Shown: piece by piece, positions 38,802-47,049 of the stretch | How the letters are laid out: every line of letters begins with the position of its first letter | Numbering within the stretch: the first letter of the stretch is position 1 | Assembly: GCA_006738865.1 (NCBI GenBank) | Contig: AP019701.1 | Span: forward strand, 2,600,001 to 2,664,000 | DNA from: Allostella sp. ATCC 35155 | Lineage (GTDB): Bacteria; Pseudomonadota; Alphaproteobacteria; ATCC43930; Allostellaceae | Reading direction: 5' to 3' | Length of the DNA: 64,000 nucleotides | The notes under the pieces: generated by a model | The model's database searches: none | Told to the model about the DNA's origin: nothing | Seen by the model: the letters and a program-made list of their open reading frames with translations, nothing else | Position numbers and translations under genes: made by a program

Positions 38802-40591
38802 AGGAAACCGCCCGCCGCAGCCAGCAGCGCGGCCACGCGCTCATCCGGCGCGGGCAGCGGGCGCAGCGAGCGGGCGTGGTCGCGGACCAGCGCCGCGATC
38901 CCGGGAACACCGACCTCGGAGGCGGTCCAGGCGATGTCGATGACCTTGGCACCGAGCCCGCCGGATGCGACCGCTTCGGGCGTCGTCCAATGGACCGCTA
39001 CGGCGAGCGTCGGATCCTCGATCATCCTCAGATGGGCGGCGCCGGCGGCGGCCGGCATGGTCAGGCCGCCCAGCCAGAACTCGTCCGGACCAGCCACCGC
39101 CACGGGCCATCCACGCTCGGCGACCGCGCGCCGCAAGGCCAGCGGCCCCTCTCCTGGCGCCGCGTCCAGCATCAGCAGCGTCGGCATCCGCACGGCCTCG
39201 GCATCGGGCGCGACCAGCCGGATCACCGCGTCCTGCATCGGATGGCCCGGATAACTGCTGAGATCGGTGCGGTCGTTGAACTCGAGCACGGCCAGGCGCT
39301 GAGCGTCCAAGGGCCGCTCCAACGCCTCGCAGCGGAAGTCGACGCTGACCACCGGCAGGCGGACGAGCGCCGCGACGCGCCGCAGCAGGGCCGCGACCGA
39401 GGGATGCGCGGTCGCGGTGACGTCCAGCGTATAGCCGCCGCGCGAGCGCAGCGGGCTGGTGCGCAGCACCACCCGGCGGCCGGCTTCCGGCACCGCATCG
39501 AGCGACAGGCCGGCATTGGCCAGAGTCCTATGGACGTCGTCGTCGACCTGGACCGGGTAGCGGCTGGGGAACGGCTGGCGCTTTTCCGCCACCGCCTGAT
39601 TGAGCGCCGCCAGCAACGCGGCCACCGTCGATTTCCCGTCCCCCACGACATAGGCCGGATGCCGCTGGAAGATCATCGCGATGTCGCCACCGACCATGAT
39701 CGCCCGGAAGTCGGCCAGCGGCAGGTACGGCTCCAGCATGATCGCGCTGCCGGCGCCGAATGCCTTGTCGGCCGCGGCCCGCACCGCGTCGGGGGTGCGC
39801 ACGTCGAGCGACACGCCCTTGCCGAGCGAGCCGTCCATCGGCTTCACGACCACGGGATAGCCGATCTCGGCGGCCGCGGCGGCGGCCGCGTCCGGCCGCG
39901 CCACGATGCGGTCGGGGACCGTCGGAATGCGGAAGGCTTCGAGATAGCGCTTGGCGGCCAGCTTGCTGCCGCCGATCGCAACGCCGAGGACCGGCGCCGA
40001 CAGCGACGAGGAGCCGTCGAACAGCGTCTGCCGCCGTCCCTCGCCGATGGCCAGTCGACCGGGATAGGCGGCCGCCCAGCGCCACGGCACGCCGAGACGC
40101 TGGGCGGCATCGGCGAGGACGACCGCGGTCTCGTCGCGCACCTGTCCCGGTATCGCCGCGACCATGCCGGCGAGCCCGCGCAGCGCCGCCTGGATGCGCG
40201 CCAGCACCGGCGGCGCGGGCATGGCCGCGCGCGAGAGATCGACGACCGCGAGGCCGATGCTCGCGATGCGGCCGGCGAGCGCCGCCGGCAGCTCGGCCAG
40301 GACGTAACTGCCGGGCAGCCGGCCCGGCCGGACCGCCGCGGCCGGGCGATCGAAAAGGCTCGACGCGATCGCGTCGGCGGTCACGGCGGCGGCCAGCGAC
40401 GGACGGTCGGCCGTCGCATCCGGTACGGCGAGGCCGACCGCCCGGGCGGTCGTGCGCCATCGGCGCTGCCATGCGCCGTCCATCCCGCCACCAGGGGGAT
40501 CGAAGCCGGCGATCCCGATCACGGTGACGGAGCGATCGGCCTCCAGGTTCGGTCCGGCCAGTTGCTGAACGGTGATCGAGGGTCCGGACAT
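38798..40591 (-). CDS. short cyanophycin synthetase-like ATP-grasp protein (CphA2-like)
   Basis: A 597-residue protein. Residues 1-165 resemble the N-terminal domain of cyanophycin synthetase. An ATP-grasp domain fills about 170-465: AAKRYLEAFRIPTVP, GYPVVVKPMDGSLGKGV (244-260), and the metal-binding stretch LEFNDRTDLSSYPGHP. The final 130 residues align by eye with the start of the CphA Mur-ligase domain, but the P-loop TGTNGKTTT is replaced by DAAPGEGPL near 476-484 and the rest of that domain is missing. Known CphA2 enzymes are also short with one dead active site and join Asp-Arg dipeptides. No cyanophycinase is in the window. Confidence 0.75.
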   Translation of the reverse strand: MSGPSITVQQLAGPNLEADRSVTVIGIAGFDPPGGGMDGAWQRRWRTTARAVGLAVPDATADRPSLAAAVTADAIASSLFDRPAAAVRPGRLPGSYVLAELPAALAGRIASIGLAVVDLSRAAMPAPPVLARIQAALRGLAGMVAAIPGQVRDETAVVLADAAQRLGVPWRWAAAYPGRLAIGEGRRQTLFDGSSSLSAPVLGVAIGGSKLAAKRYLEAFRIPTVPDRIVARPDAAAAAAAEIGYPVVVKPMDGSLGKGVSLDVRTPDAVRAAADKAFGAGSAIMLEPYLPLADFRAIMVGGDIAMIFQRHPAYVVGDGKSTVAALLAALNQAVAEKRQPFPSRYPVQVDDDVHRTLANAGLSLDAVPEAGRRVVLRTSPLRSRGGYTLDVTATAHPSVAALLRRVAALVRLPVVSVDFRCEALERPLDAQRLAVLEFNDRTDLSSYPGHPMQDAVIRLVAPDAEAVRMPTLLMLDAAPGEGPLALRRAVAERGWPVAVAGPDEFWLGGLTMPAAAGAAHLRMIEDPTLAVAVHWTTPEAVASGGLGAKVIDIAWTASEVGVPGIAALVRDHARSLRPLPAPDERVAALLAAAGGFL

Positions 40592-40674
40592 GGTGCTCCC
40601 GCGGGATCAGTCTTGTATGCCGCCGTTAGCACGGCGAATCAGCCGGCCGCGAGCCGGCCGGCGGCAATATCCGG

Positions 40675-41058
40675 CTATGCGTCCGGCCGGTTGCGCATGT
40701 GGCGCGCCAGCTTCTCGACCTGCGGCAGGATCGCGGCGGTCAGATCCGGATCGTCGAAGCTCTCGGCCCAGGCGCGCCGGAAGCAGAGGAGCCAGCCCTC
40801 GATCTCCGGCCCTGCGATCGCGGCGTGGAGGTGGCGCGCCCGCAGCATCGGCGGCCCGTGCCGCTCGACGAAGATCGGCGGCCCGCCGAGCCAGCCGGTC
40901 AGGTATTCGAAGAGCTTCTGTTCCGAGCCGGCGAGGTCCGCCGGATGGATGGCACGGCAGGCCGCCGCCGCCGGCTCGCTGTCCATCAGGGCATAGAAGC
41001 GCCGGGTGAAGCGGCGGACGGCGTCCTCGCCGCCGAGGCGTTCGTAGGGGGTCGTCAT
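40675..41058 (-). CDS. group II truncated haemoglobin
   Basis: A 127-residue haem protein of the 2-on-2 globin fold (trHbO type). Tyr B10 is Y22, the proximal histidine F8 is H76 (LRARHLHAAI) and Trp G8 is W89. The WLGGPPIFVERHGPPMLRARH block is characteristic of group II. Likely handles O2, NO or peroxide. ATG 41058 chosen; ATG 41073 is a possible earlier start, and neither has a clear ribosome site. Stands alone, divergent from a small ORF. Confidence 0.93.
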   Translation of the reverse strand: MTTPYERLGGEDAVRRFTRRFYALMDSEPAAAACRAIHPADLAGSEQKLFEYLTGWLGGPPIFVERHGPPMLRARHLHAAIAGPEIEGWLLCFRRAWAESFDDPDLTAAILPQVEKLARHMRNRPDA

Positions 41059-41228
41059 CGTCCGGGGAGACATATCACGGACGCAGACCGTTCCGGCTGC
41101 CTCCGCGCATGTGCCGCGGCGGCGACTTGACGCGCCCAGGCGCCACGCTGCCCCCCATAGCGATTGCGCCGCGAACGGAATCGCTCTCGGCATGTTCTCC
41201 CGACAGGACAGCCCCGAAAGGCCCGCCG

Positions 41229-41396
41229 ATGATCGACCGACTGCCGTCGAAGCCGCACAGCGAACCCGACAACCCCGAGCAGGAGAAGCTGCTGCGCAAG
41301 CCGGGCACGGGACTGCCCGAGTCCGTGACCGCCAAGCCGCAACCAGCCGGTCCTGACAAGAGAGTCGACGGCACACGCCCGCGCGGCAAGCGGTAG
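41229..41396 (+). CDS. small basic, probably disordered hypothetical protein
   Basis: A 55-residue frame, MIDRLPSKPHSEPDNPEQEK onward, rich in Pro, Lys, Glu and Arg with no hydrophobic stretch, ending in GTRPRGKR. GAAAGG lies seven bases before the ATG. No family recognised; composition suggests a disordered protein. Could be a real small gene or chance; there is no further support than the ribosome site and biased composition. Confidence 0.4.
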   Translation: MIDRLPSKPHSEPDNPEQEKLLRKPGTGLPESVTAKPQPAGPDKRVDGTRPRGKR

Positions 41397-41661
41397 CCGG
41401 AGGCTTCGCCCTCCCCGGCTGTGCGACGGCTTCGACGCGATCGCGAGCAAGTTCTCAGCGTTGTCTGCCACCGCAGAGCCCCAAATGGTGCGGGTGACTG
41501 CCACGAACGCATTCTCCGCCCGGCGGCTCCTGCCGATCCTGCCCGACTGGCGTGCCATCCATCGCGCCATCCGCCTCAATATCGTCGGGACGGACGGGCT
41601 GCACGACCGGCTCCCGAGCGTCTGGCGCAGTCTGCCTCAGCCAATTAAAAGTACGACGGGC

Positions 41662-41690
41662 TTGCAATATGGCCGGCGACGGCGCATATC
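41662..41690 (+). promoter_or_regulatory. weak candidate promoter of the cold-shock gene
   Basis: TTGCAA and CATATC are 17 bases apart. If used, the transcript would carry a leader of about 135 bases before the csp start. The -10 match is poor, so the call rests largely on position and spacing. Confidence 0.3.
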
Positions 41691-41783
41691 CCCCTCGTCG
41701 ATAAAGGGCAAGATGATTTTCTGATTCGCGGACGCAATTCCGTTTCGTCACGTTGTCTTTTCCTGAACACGCAAGTTCGACGA

Positions 41784-41799
41784 CCTGCATCCTTGCAGG
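41784..41799 (+). promoter_or_regulatory. hairpin in the csp leader
   Basis: Perfect 6-bp stem CCTGCA / TGCAGG with a TCCT loop, 32 bases upstream of the csp start codon. Cold-shock mRNAs use leader structure to control translation with temperature; this stem is a candidate part of such a fold. Confidence 0.35.
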
Positions 41800-41831
41800 T
41801 GCCTAAATCTATACTTAAGAAAGGGTTTCCC

Positions 41832-42044
41832 ATGGCTACGGGGACCGTGAAGTGGTTCAACGCCCAGAAGGGCTTCGGTTTCATCGCGCCGGACGGTGGT
41901 GGTAGCGATGCGTTCGTGCATATCAGCGCCGTCGAGCGCGCCGGCATGAGCGATCTGCGCGAAGGTCAGAAGGTGAGCTTCGAGCTCGTCGCCGACCAGC
42001 GCAGCGGCAAGATGTCCGCCGACAAGCTCCAGTCTCTGGCCTGA
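41832..42044 (+). CDS. cold-shock protein, CspA family
   Basis: A 70-residue OB-fold RNA chaperone. RNP1 is KGFGFIAP (13-20) and RNP2 is DAFVHIS (26-32); the start [12 protein letters not shown] is diagnostic. AAGAAAGG precedes the ATG. Monocistronic, with a long leader and a hairpin downstream. Whether it is cold-induced cannot be read from sequence. Confidence 0.97.
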   Translation: MATGTVKWFNAQKGFGFIAPDGGGSDAFVHISAVERAGMSDLREGQKVSFELVADQRSGKMSADKLQSLA

Positions 42045-42123
42045 TCCCCCGGCATCGGAAGCTCCGTCGCCAACGCGACGGGGCGGACGATGCAGACCGG
42101 ATCGGCGCCTTCCGGCGCCCGTC

Positions 42124-42157
42124 AGCCCCGCACCTCGCCCGAGGTCGCGGGGCTTTC
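42124..42157 (+). terminator. probable terminator of the cold-shock gene
   Basis: Long hairpin AGCCCCGC-ACCTC / GAGGT-C-GCGGGGCT with one bulged base, about 13 pairs, followed by TTTCGATTC. It is 80 bases past the csp stop. A smaller stem CCGTCGC / GCGACGG lies nearer, at 42064-42081. Confidence 0.55.
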
Positions 42158-42256
42158 GATTCTGGCATCGCGGGCCGACGCGCTGCTGGCAAGAACGTCG
42201 CAGGCGACCGCTCGCTGCCGGTCGTCCCCAACATCTTCCTGGCATCGAGGCAGGAT

Positions 42257-42307
42257 GTACCGGTGCGATCTGCCGGTACCCGAGGAACTGGTGCCCAGTT
42301 CTGCTCG
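42257..42307 (-). terminator. tandem hairpins after tRNA-Glu
   Basis: Two perfect 7-bp inverted repeats follow the tRNA-Glu 3' end on the minus strand: GAACTGG / CCAGTTC (42285-42301) and GTACCGG / CCGGTAC (42257-42279). There is no T-run after them. They may serve as a factor-dependent stop or 3' processing site. Confidence 0.4.
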
Positions 42308-42311
42308 GGAG

Positions 42312-42387
42312 TGGCGTCCCCAAGGGGATTCGAACCCCTGTTACCGCCGTGAAAGGGCGGTGTCCTAGGCCTCTAGACGATGGGGAC
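42312..42387 (-). tRNA. tRNA-Glu (TTC)
   Basis: 76-base cloverleaf with encoded CCA: acceptor GTCCCCA / TGGGGAC, anticodon loop CTTTCAC in stem CCGCC / GGCGG (anticodon TTC), T-loop TTCGAAT, discriminator G. A TTGATT-N17-TAGGGA promoter candidate is upstream. Confidence 0.97.
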
Positions 42388-42412
42388 GTCGGGTCGCAGC
42401 GCGGGACGCGTC

Positions 42413-42441
42413 TCCCTACCGGGACGGGGCGGCGAAATCAA
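42413..42441 (-). promoter_or_regulatory. candidate promoter of tRNA-Glu
   Basis: TTGATT (42436-42441) and TAGGGA (42413-42418) on the minus strand with a 17-base spacer, 26 bases before the tRNA 5' end. Spacing is ideal; the -10 is only partly consensus, as at other promoters here. Confidence 0.45.
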
Positions 42442-42553
42442 GCAGGGAAGCGCCGCACGGCGTTGAAACAACTGAAACCTCCCCCGGTCGAACCGCCGGG
42501 GCCGGTGCGGCGACCCATGGGCAGCGCAACCCGCGCAACCCAGGAGACCACCG

Positions 42554-42775
42554 ATGCGCACCCTTTCGATGCACCATGACACGGTCCGGGCGACCGGCCT
42601 TTCCCTCAGCCTGAAGACGCTCGCCATGGCGGCGATGGCCGCCATGGCGACCTGGAACGATCGTGCCCGCGAGCGCCGCATGCTGGGCCAGCTCGACGAC
42701 CGCATGCTCGCCGATGTCGGCCTGACCCGCGCGCAGGTCTGGCGGGAGACGGGGAAAGGCTTCTGGGAACGCTGA
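42554..42775 (+). CDS. DUF1127 small protein
   Basis: A 73-residue basic protein. The C-terminal half ARERRMLGQLDDRMLADVGLTRAQVWRE is the DUF1127 (YjiS-like) signature; the N-terminal part is hydrophobic and Ala/Met-rich. Family members in alphaproteobacteria have been linked to small-RNA binding and phosphate or stress physiology; no role can be assigned here. GGAG lies nine bases before the ATG. Convergent with recJ. Confidence 0.85.
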   Translation: MRTLSMHHDTVRATGLSLSLKTLAMAAMAAMATWNDRARERRMLGQLDDRMLADVGLTRAQVWRETGKGFWER

Positions 42776-42820
42776 GCTGCGCCCCATGAGCCGAGACCCG
42801 GCGAACGCGCCGGCAGCCCC

Positions 42821-44617
42821 TCAGGCCGCCGGCGCGGCATCGTCGATGCGGACCTGGACGCTGTCGCCGCCGTTCCAGGAATCGATCGAGACCCGCCCGG
42901 CGACATGAATGGTGCGGCCGCGCGCCGCCATCAGGGACGGTCCCAGATCGTTCTCCATCGCCCGGAAGGCGATTCCCTTCAGCCGCTCGCCCGATGCAGC
43001 CGCCAGGATGCAGCGGACATGGTTCTGGCCCGCGACATCCGCCCGCACGACGCGCAGATGGCCCAACGCGAAGCGCGGTTCCGACATGCCGGCTCCGAAC
43101 GGCCCCAGCCCTTCCAGACGCTCGACCAGTTCGACGCCCAGACCCGACAGCGCCATCGCGCCGTCGATCCCGAGTTCGGGAACCCGTCCGGCTTCAATGC
43201 CGCAGGCGCCGAAGCGCGCGCAGAGAAACGCCCCGAACTCCGGAATCCGGCCGGCCGCCAGCGAGAAGCCGGCCGCCATGGCGTGGCCGCCGCCGAGCGT
43301 CAGGATACCCGCCTGCCGCGCCGCGATGACGGCGGCGCCGAGGTCGAAGCCCGGCACCGAGCGGCCCGAGCCCTTGGCCATGCCGCCCTCGATCGCGATG
43401 ACCATGACCGGGCGGTCGAAGCGCTCCTTGAGGCGGCTGGCGACGATGCCGATGACGCCCGGGTGCCAGCCCTCGCCCCCGACGGCCAGCACCGGCGGCA
43501 GCGGCCCCGCCTCGACCGCAGCCGTCGCCGCGGCCAGCACCTCGCCCTCGATCCGCCGGCGATCCTCGTTGAAGCGCTCGAGCTCGGCCGCGATCGCCGC
43601 CGCCTCGGTGGGATCGTCGGTCGAGAGCAGGCGCATGCCGAGATCGGCGCGGCCGACGCGGCCGCCCGCATTGACTCGCGGACCCAGCACATAGCCGAGA
43701 TGGAAGGCTTGCGGGCGCTGGTCCAGTCGCGCCGAATCCGCCAGCGCGGCGAGACCGGGATTGCCGCGGCGCGCCATCACCTTCAGCCCCTGGGCCACCA
43801 GCGCGCGGTTGAGGCCGGTCAGGGGCATCACGTCGCAGACGGTGCCGAGCGCCACGAGGTCGAGCAGCGACAGCAGGTCGGGCTCCGGGCGGTCCGCGGT
43901 CCACCATCCGGCCTCGCGCAGCGCCCGGTTGACCGCGACGGCCAGGAGGAACGAGACGCCGACGGCGGCCAGCGTCCGGTGCTCGGTCTCCTGGTCGAGA
44001 CGGTTGGGATTGACGACCGCGACCGCCTCCGGCAAGGCCGGCTCGGCGACGTGGTGATCGACGACGACGACGTCGAGGCCCACCGCGCGCGCCGCCGCCA
44101 GCGGCTCGAAGGCGGTCGTGCCGCAATCGACCGTGACCACGACCGAAGCGCCCTCCGCGCGCAGACGCCGCAGCGCCGGCGCATTGGGGCCATAGCCCTC
44201 GGTCATGCGGTCGGGAATGTAGGCAATGGCGCGACCGCCCGCCTGTCGCAGGAAGCGCAGCAGCAGGGCGCTCGAGGTCGCGCCGTCGACGTCGTAGTCG
44301 CCGAAGATCGCGATCCCCTCGCCCGCCTGCAGGGCGCGGACGAGACGCGCGGCCGCCGCGTCCATGCCCAGCAGATGGCTCGGATCGGGCAGCAGGTCGC
44401 GCAGGGTCGGCGTCAGGAAGCGCGACGCGGTGTCCGCGTCGATGCCGCGCGCGGCCAGCACGCGGGCGACCAGCTCGGGCAGGCCGAGGCGGTCGGCCAG
44501 CGCGAAGCCCAGTCGGTCGTCGGCCAGCCGCGGCCGCCAGCGCCGGCCGGTGAAGGAGTGCTCGACCCCCAGCACCGCCGGCACGGCCGCTCGCGCCGGC
44601 GCGACGGCTCCGTCCAT
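42821..44617 (-). CDS. recJ: single-stranded-DNA exonuclease RecJ
   Basis: 5'-3' exonuclease acting in recombination and mismatch repair; 598 residues. The DHH phosphoesterase motifs are visible: GDYDVDG (106-112), the VDCGTT stretch and DHH at 187-189. The DHHA1 domain carries GGGHAMAAGF near residue 445 and the OB domain is C-terminal. Third gene of hom-glpX-recJ, 8 bases after glpX, so probably co-transcribed. Confidence 0.96.
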   Translation of the reverse strand: MDGAVAPARAAVPAVLGVEHSFTGRRWRPRLADDRLGFALADRLGLPELVARVLAARGIDADTASRFLTPTLRDLLPDPSHLLGMDAAAARLVRALQAGEGIAIFGDYDVDGATSSALLLRFLRQAGGRAIAYIPDRMTEGYGPNAPALRRLRAEGASVVVTVDCGTTAFEPLAAARAVGLDVVVVDHHVAEPALPEAVAVVNPNRLDQETEHRTLAAVGVSFLLAVAVNRALREAGWWTADRPEPDLLSLLDLVALGTVCDVMPLTGLNRALVAQGLKVMARRGNPGLAALADSARLDQRPQAFHLGYVLGPRVNAGGRVGRADLGMRLLSTDDPTEAAAIAAELERFNEDRRRIEGEVLAAATAAVEAGPLPPVLAVGGEGWHPGVIGIVASRLKERFDRPVMVIAIEGGMAKGSGRSVPGFDLGAAVIAARQAGILTLGGGHAMAAGFSLAAGRIPEFGAFLCARFGACGIEAGRVPELGIDGAMALSGLGVELVERLEGLGPFGAGMSEPRFALGHLRVVRADVAGQNHVRCILAAASGERLKGIAFRAMENDLGPSLMAARGRTIHVAGRVSIDSWNGGDSVQVRIDDAAPAA

Positions 44618-44625
44618 GGCGATCC

Positions 44626-45609
44626 TCAGAACTCCATCGGCTTGATGTCGAAGTTGTGGTGCGCCTCGATGTAGCGGACCGTCCCCGTCTTGGAACGCAT
44701 GACGAGCGAATGGGTGATCGCGCCGCTGCCGAAGCGGCGCACGCCGCGCAGCATCGCGCCCGTGGTCACGCCCGTGGCGGCGAACATCACGTCGCCGCTG
44801 GCAAGGTCGAGCAGGCCGTACTTGCGGTTGAGGTCGGTGATGCCGAGCCGCCTGGCGCGGCCGCGCTCGTCGTCGTTGCGGAACAGCAGGCGTGCCTGCA
44901 TCTGGCCGCCGATGCTGCGCAGCGCGGCCGCGGCCAGCACGCCCTCAGGCGCGCCGCCCGAACCCATGTAGATGTCGACCCCGCTCTCCGCCTGGGCGGT
45001 CGCAATGACGCCGCTGACGTCGCCGTCGGAGATCAGCATGATGCGCGCGCCGGCCTCGCGCACCTTGGCGATCAGTTCGGAATGGCGCGGCCGGTCGAGA
45101 ATGCACACGACGAGGTCGCCGACGACGCTGCGCTTGGCCTTGGCCAGTTCCCTCAGATTGTCGGCCGGGCTGTTGTCGAGGTCGACCACGCCCTCCGGCA
45201 GGCCGCCGCCGACCGCGATCTTGTCCATGTAGACGTCGGGCGCATTGAGGAAGCCGCCCTCCTCCGCCATCGCCACGACGGCCAGCGCGTTCGGCCCGCC
45301 CTTGGCGGTGATGGTGGTGCCTTCCAGCGGATCGAGCGCGATGTCGATCTTGGGCCCCTTGCCCGTCCCCACCTTCTCGCCGATGAAGAGCATCGGCGCC
45401 TCGTCGCGCTCGCCCTCGCCGATGACCACGGTGCCGTCGATCGCCAGCGCGTTGAGGGCGCGGCGCATCGCATCCACCGCCGCCTGGTCGGCCATCTTCT
45501 CGTCGCCGCGCCCCATCAGGCGCGACGCCGACAGAGCCGCAGCCTCCGTGACGCGCACCACCTCGAGCGCGAGATTGCGCTCCATGGTGCCCGACTTGCC
45601 CTTCGCCAT
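44626..45609 (-). CDS. glpX: fructose-1,6-bisphosphatase class II
   Basis: Gluconeogenic phosphatase of the GlpX type, 327 residues. The metal-binding motifs GEGERDEAPML and DPLEGTT are present, and the C-terminus has the family's GVRRFGSGAITHSLVMRS stretch. ATG 45609 is chosen because GGGAGG lies five bases upstream; a GTG at 45624 would overlap hom. Sits between hom and recJ, a common alphaproteobacterial order with no evident metabolic logic. Confidence 0.96.
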   Translation of the reverse strand: MAKGKSGTMERNLALEVVRVTEAAALSASRLMGRGDEKMADQAAVDAMRRALNALAIDGTVVIGEGERDEAPMLFIGEKVGTGKGPKIDIALDPLEGTTITAKGGPNALAVVAMAEEGGFLNAPDVYMDKIAVGGGLPEGVVDLDNSPADNLRELAKAKRSVVGDLVVCILDRPRHSELIAKVREAGARIMLISDGDVSGVIATAQAESGVDIYMGSGGAPEGVLAAAALRSIGGQMQARLLFRNDDERGRARRLGITDLNRKYGLLDLASGDVMFAATGVTTGAMLRGVRRFGSGAITHSLVMRSKTGTVRYIEAHHNFDIKPMEF

Positions 45610-45620
45610 CCCGTCCTCCC

Positions 45621-46913
45621 TCACAGATCTTCGATGCGGATGGTCCGCGGCGGCTCCAGAACCGTCCCCAGAGCGGCCACCCGTGCCAATGCCCGGCGCA
45701 TCCGCGCCTCTTCCGTCTCGTGCGTCGTCAGCACCACCGGCACTGCCTCGCCCGGCGCTCGCCCGCGCTGCAGCATCGCCTCGAGCGAAACCTCCTCGTC
45801 GCGCAGCGCCGCCGTCACGTCGGCGATGACGCCCGGCCGGTCGACCACCATCAGCCGGATGTAGTAGCAGCCGCGATGGCGCTCCATCGGCGCCGGCCGA
45901 GCCGGCTCCAGCAGCGCCGCCGGCCGGCCAAAGGTCGGCACGGCGCGACGCCGCGCGATGTCGACGAGGTCGGCGACGACGGCCGAAGCCGTCGGCCCGG
46001 CGCCGGCGCCCCGCCCCTCCATCACGACCCGGCCGACGAAGTCCCCCTCCGCCACGACCGCGTTGAACACCCCCTCGACATTGGCGATCGGGGTGGCCAC
46101 CGGCACCATGCAGGGGTGGACGCGCTGCTCGATGCCGTCGGCGGTCCGGCGTGCAATGCCCAGCAGCTTGATGCGGAAGCCGAGTTCGTCGGCATAGGCG
46201 ATGTCCAGCGCCGAGACGTGGCGGATGCCCTCGACATGGACGTTGGCGAAGTCGACCTCCGTGCCGAACGCCGTGGCGGTCAGAACCGCCAGCTTGTGCG
46301 CGGTGTCGATGCCGTCGATGTCGAAGCTGGGGTCGGCTTCGGCATAGCCCAGGCGCTGGGCCTCGGCCAGCACCTCGGCGAACTCCCGCTGCTCCCGGCG
46401 CATGGTCGTCAGGATGTAGTTGCAGGTGCCGTTGAGGATGCCGTAGACGCGATCGAGCGCGTTGCCGGCCAGCCCCTCGCGCAGCCCCTTGATGATGGGT
46501 ATGCCGCCCGCCACCGCCGCCTCGAAGGCGATCGGCACGCCGGCGGCCTCGGCGGCGCGCGCCAGGGCCGTTCCGTGTACCGCCAGCAGCGCCTTGTTGG
46601 CGGTCACCACCGGCTTGCCGGCGGCGATGGCCGCTTCCACCAGGGTCTTGGCGACGCCCTCGGAGCCGCCGACCAGCTCGACCACGACATCGACCTCGGG
46701 ATCGGCCGCGAGCGCCGTCGCATCCTGGTACCAGCGCACGCCGGCGAGGTCGATTCCGCGGTCGCGGCGGCGGTCGCGCGCCGATACGGCCGTGACCACG
46801 AGCCGCCTGCCCGCCCGCTCCGCGAGGTGATCGGCATGGGTGCCGAGCAACCGCAGCGTCCCGGCACCGACGGTGCCGAGCCCGGCGACGCCGACGCGAA
46901 GAATGTCGTTCAT
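45621..46913 (-). CDS. hom: homoserine dehydrogenase
   Basis: Makes homoserine from aspartate semialdehyde for threonine and methionine synthesis; 430 residues. Rossmann motif GVAGLGTVGAGTLRLL at the N-terminus, ANKALLA near 105, catalytic region GILNGTCNYILTTM and AEADPSFDIDG with the conserved Lys in AHKLAVLT. A C-terminal ACT domain (about 350-430, VVDRPGVIADVTAALRDEEVS) suggests threonine feedback. First gene of hom-glpX-recJ. The homoserine made could feed the O-acylhomoserine sulfhydrylase 15 kb away. Confidence 0.97.
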   Translation of the reverse strand: MNDILRVGVAGLGTVGAGTLRLLGTHADHLAERAGRRLVVTAVSARDRRRDRGIDLAGVRWYQDATALAADPEVDVVVELVGGSEGVAKTLVEAAIAAGKPVVTANKALLAVHGTALARAAEAAGVPIAFEAAVAGGIPIIKGLREGLAGNALDRVYGILNGTCNYILTTMRREQREFAEVLAEAQRLGYAEADPSFDIDGIDTAHKLAVLTATAFGTEVDFANVHVEGIRHVSALDIAYADELGFRIKLLGIARRTADGIEQRVHPCMVPVATPIANVEGVFNAVVAEGDFVGRVVMEGRGAGAGPTASAVVADLVDIARRRAVPTFGRPAALLEPARPAPMERHRGCYYIRLMVVDRPGVIADVTAALRDEEVSLEAMLQRGRAPGEAVPVVLTTHETEEARMRRALARVAALGTVLEPPRTIRIEDL

Positions 46914-47049
46914 GACCGGGACACCCGGACGGCTGGACTGCGATCGATCATTGCTGGCTCGAATTTCCGGAAGGAGAGCATAGAACGAGTCGGGACGGCG
47001 CCGCCCACAGGCGTCGCCCGGCTTGAAACCGGCCTGCGCCGCCGCCCGC

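Larger units (their letters stand above)
41397..41831. other. long leader and regulatory region before the cold-shock gene
   Basis: A 435-base stretch without a supported gene. The right half (41640-41830) is AT-rich relative to the chromosome and holds a promoter candidate and a small hairpin listed separately. An 87-codon frame at 41461-41724 lacks a ribosome site and homology and is not called. A long 5' leader is a known feature of csp genes. Confidence 0.5.

Noticed and set aside
38102-40996. Open frame of 964 codons on the plus strand
   Set aside because: Runs through the MFS gene and opposite the CphA2-like gene; composition is that of a frame shadow, with no domain.
41461-41724. 87-codon frame upstream of the cold-shock gene
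   Set aside because: No ribosome site and no similarity recognised; it lies in the csp regulatory region and ends in low-complexity basic residues.
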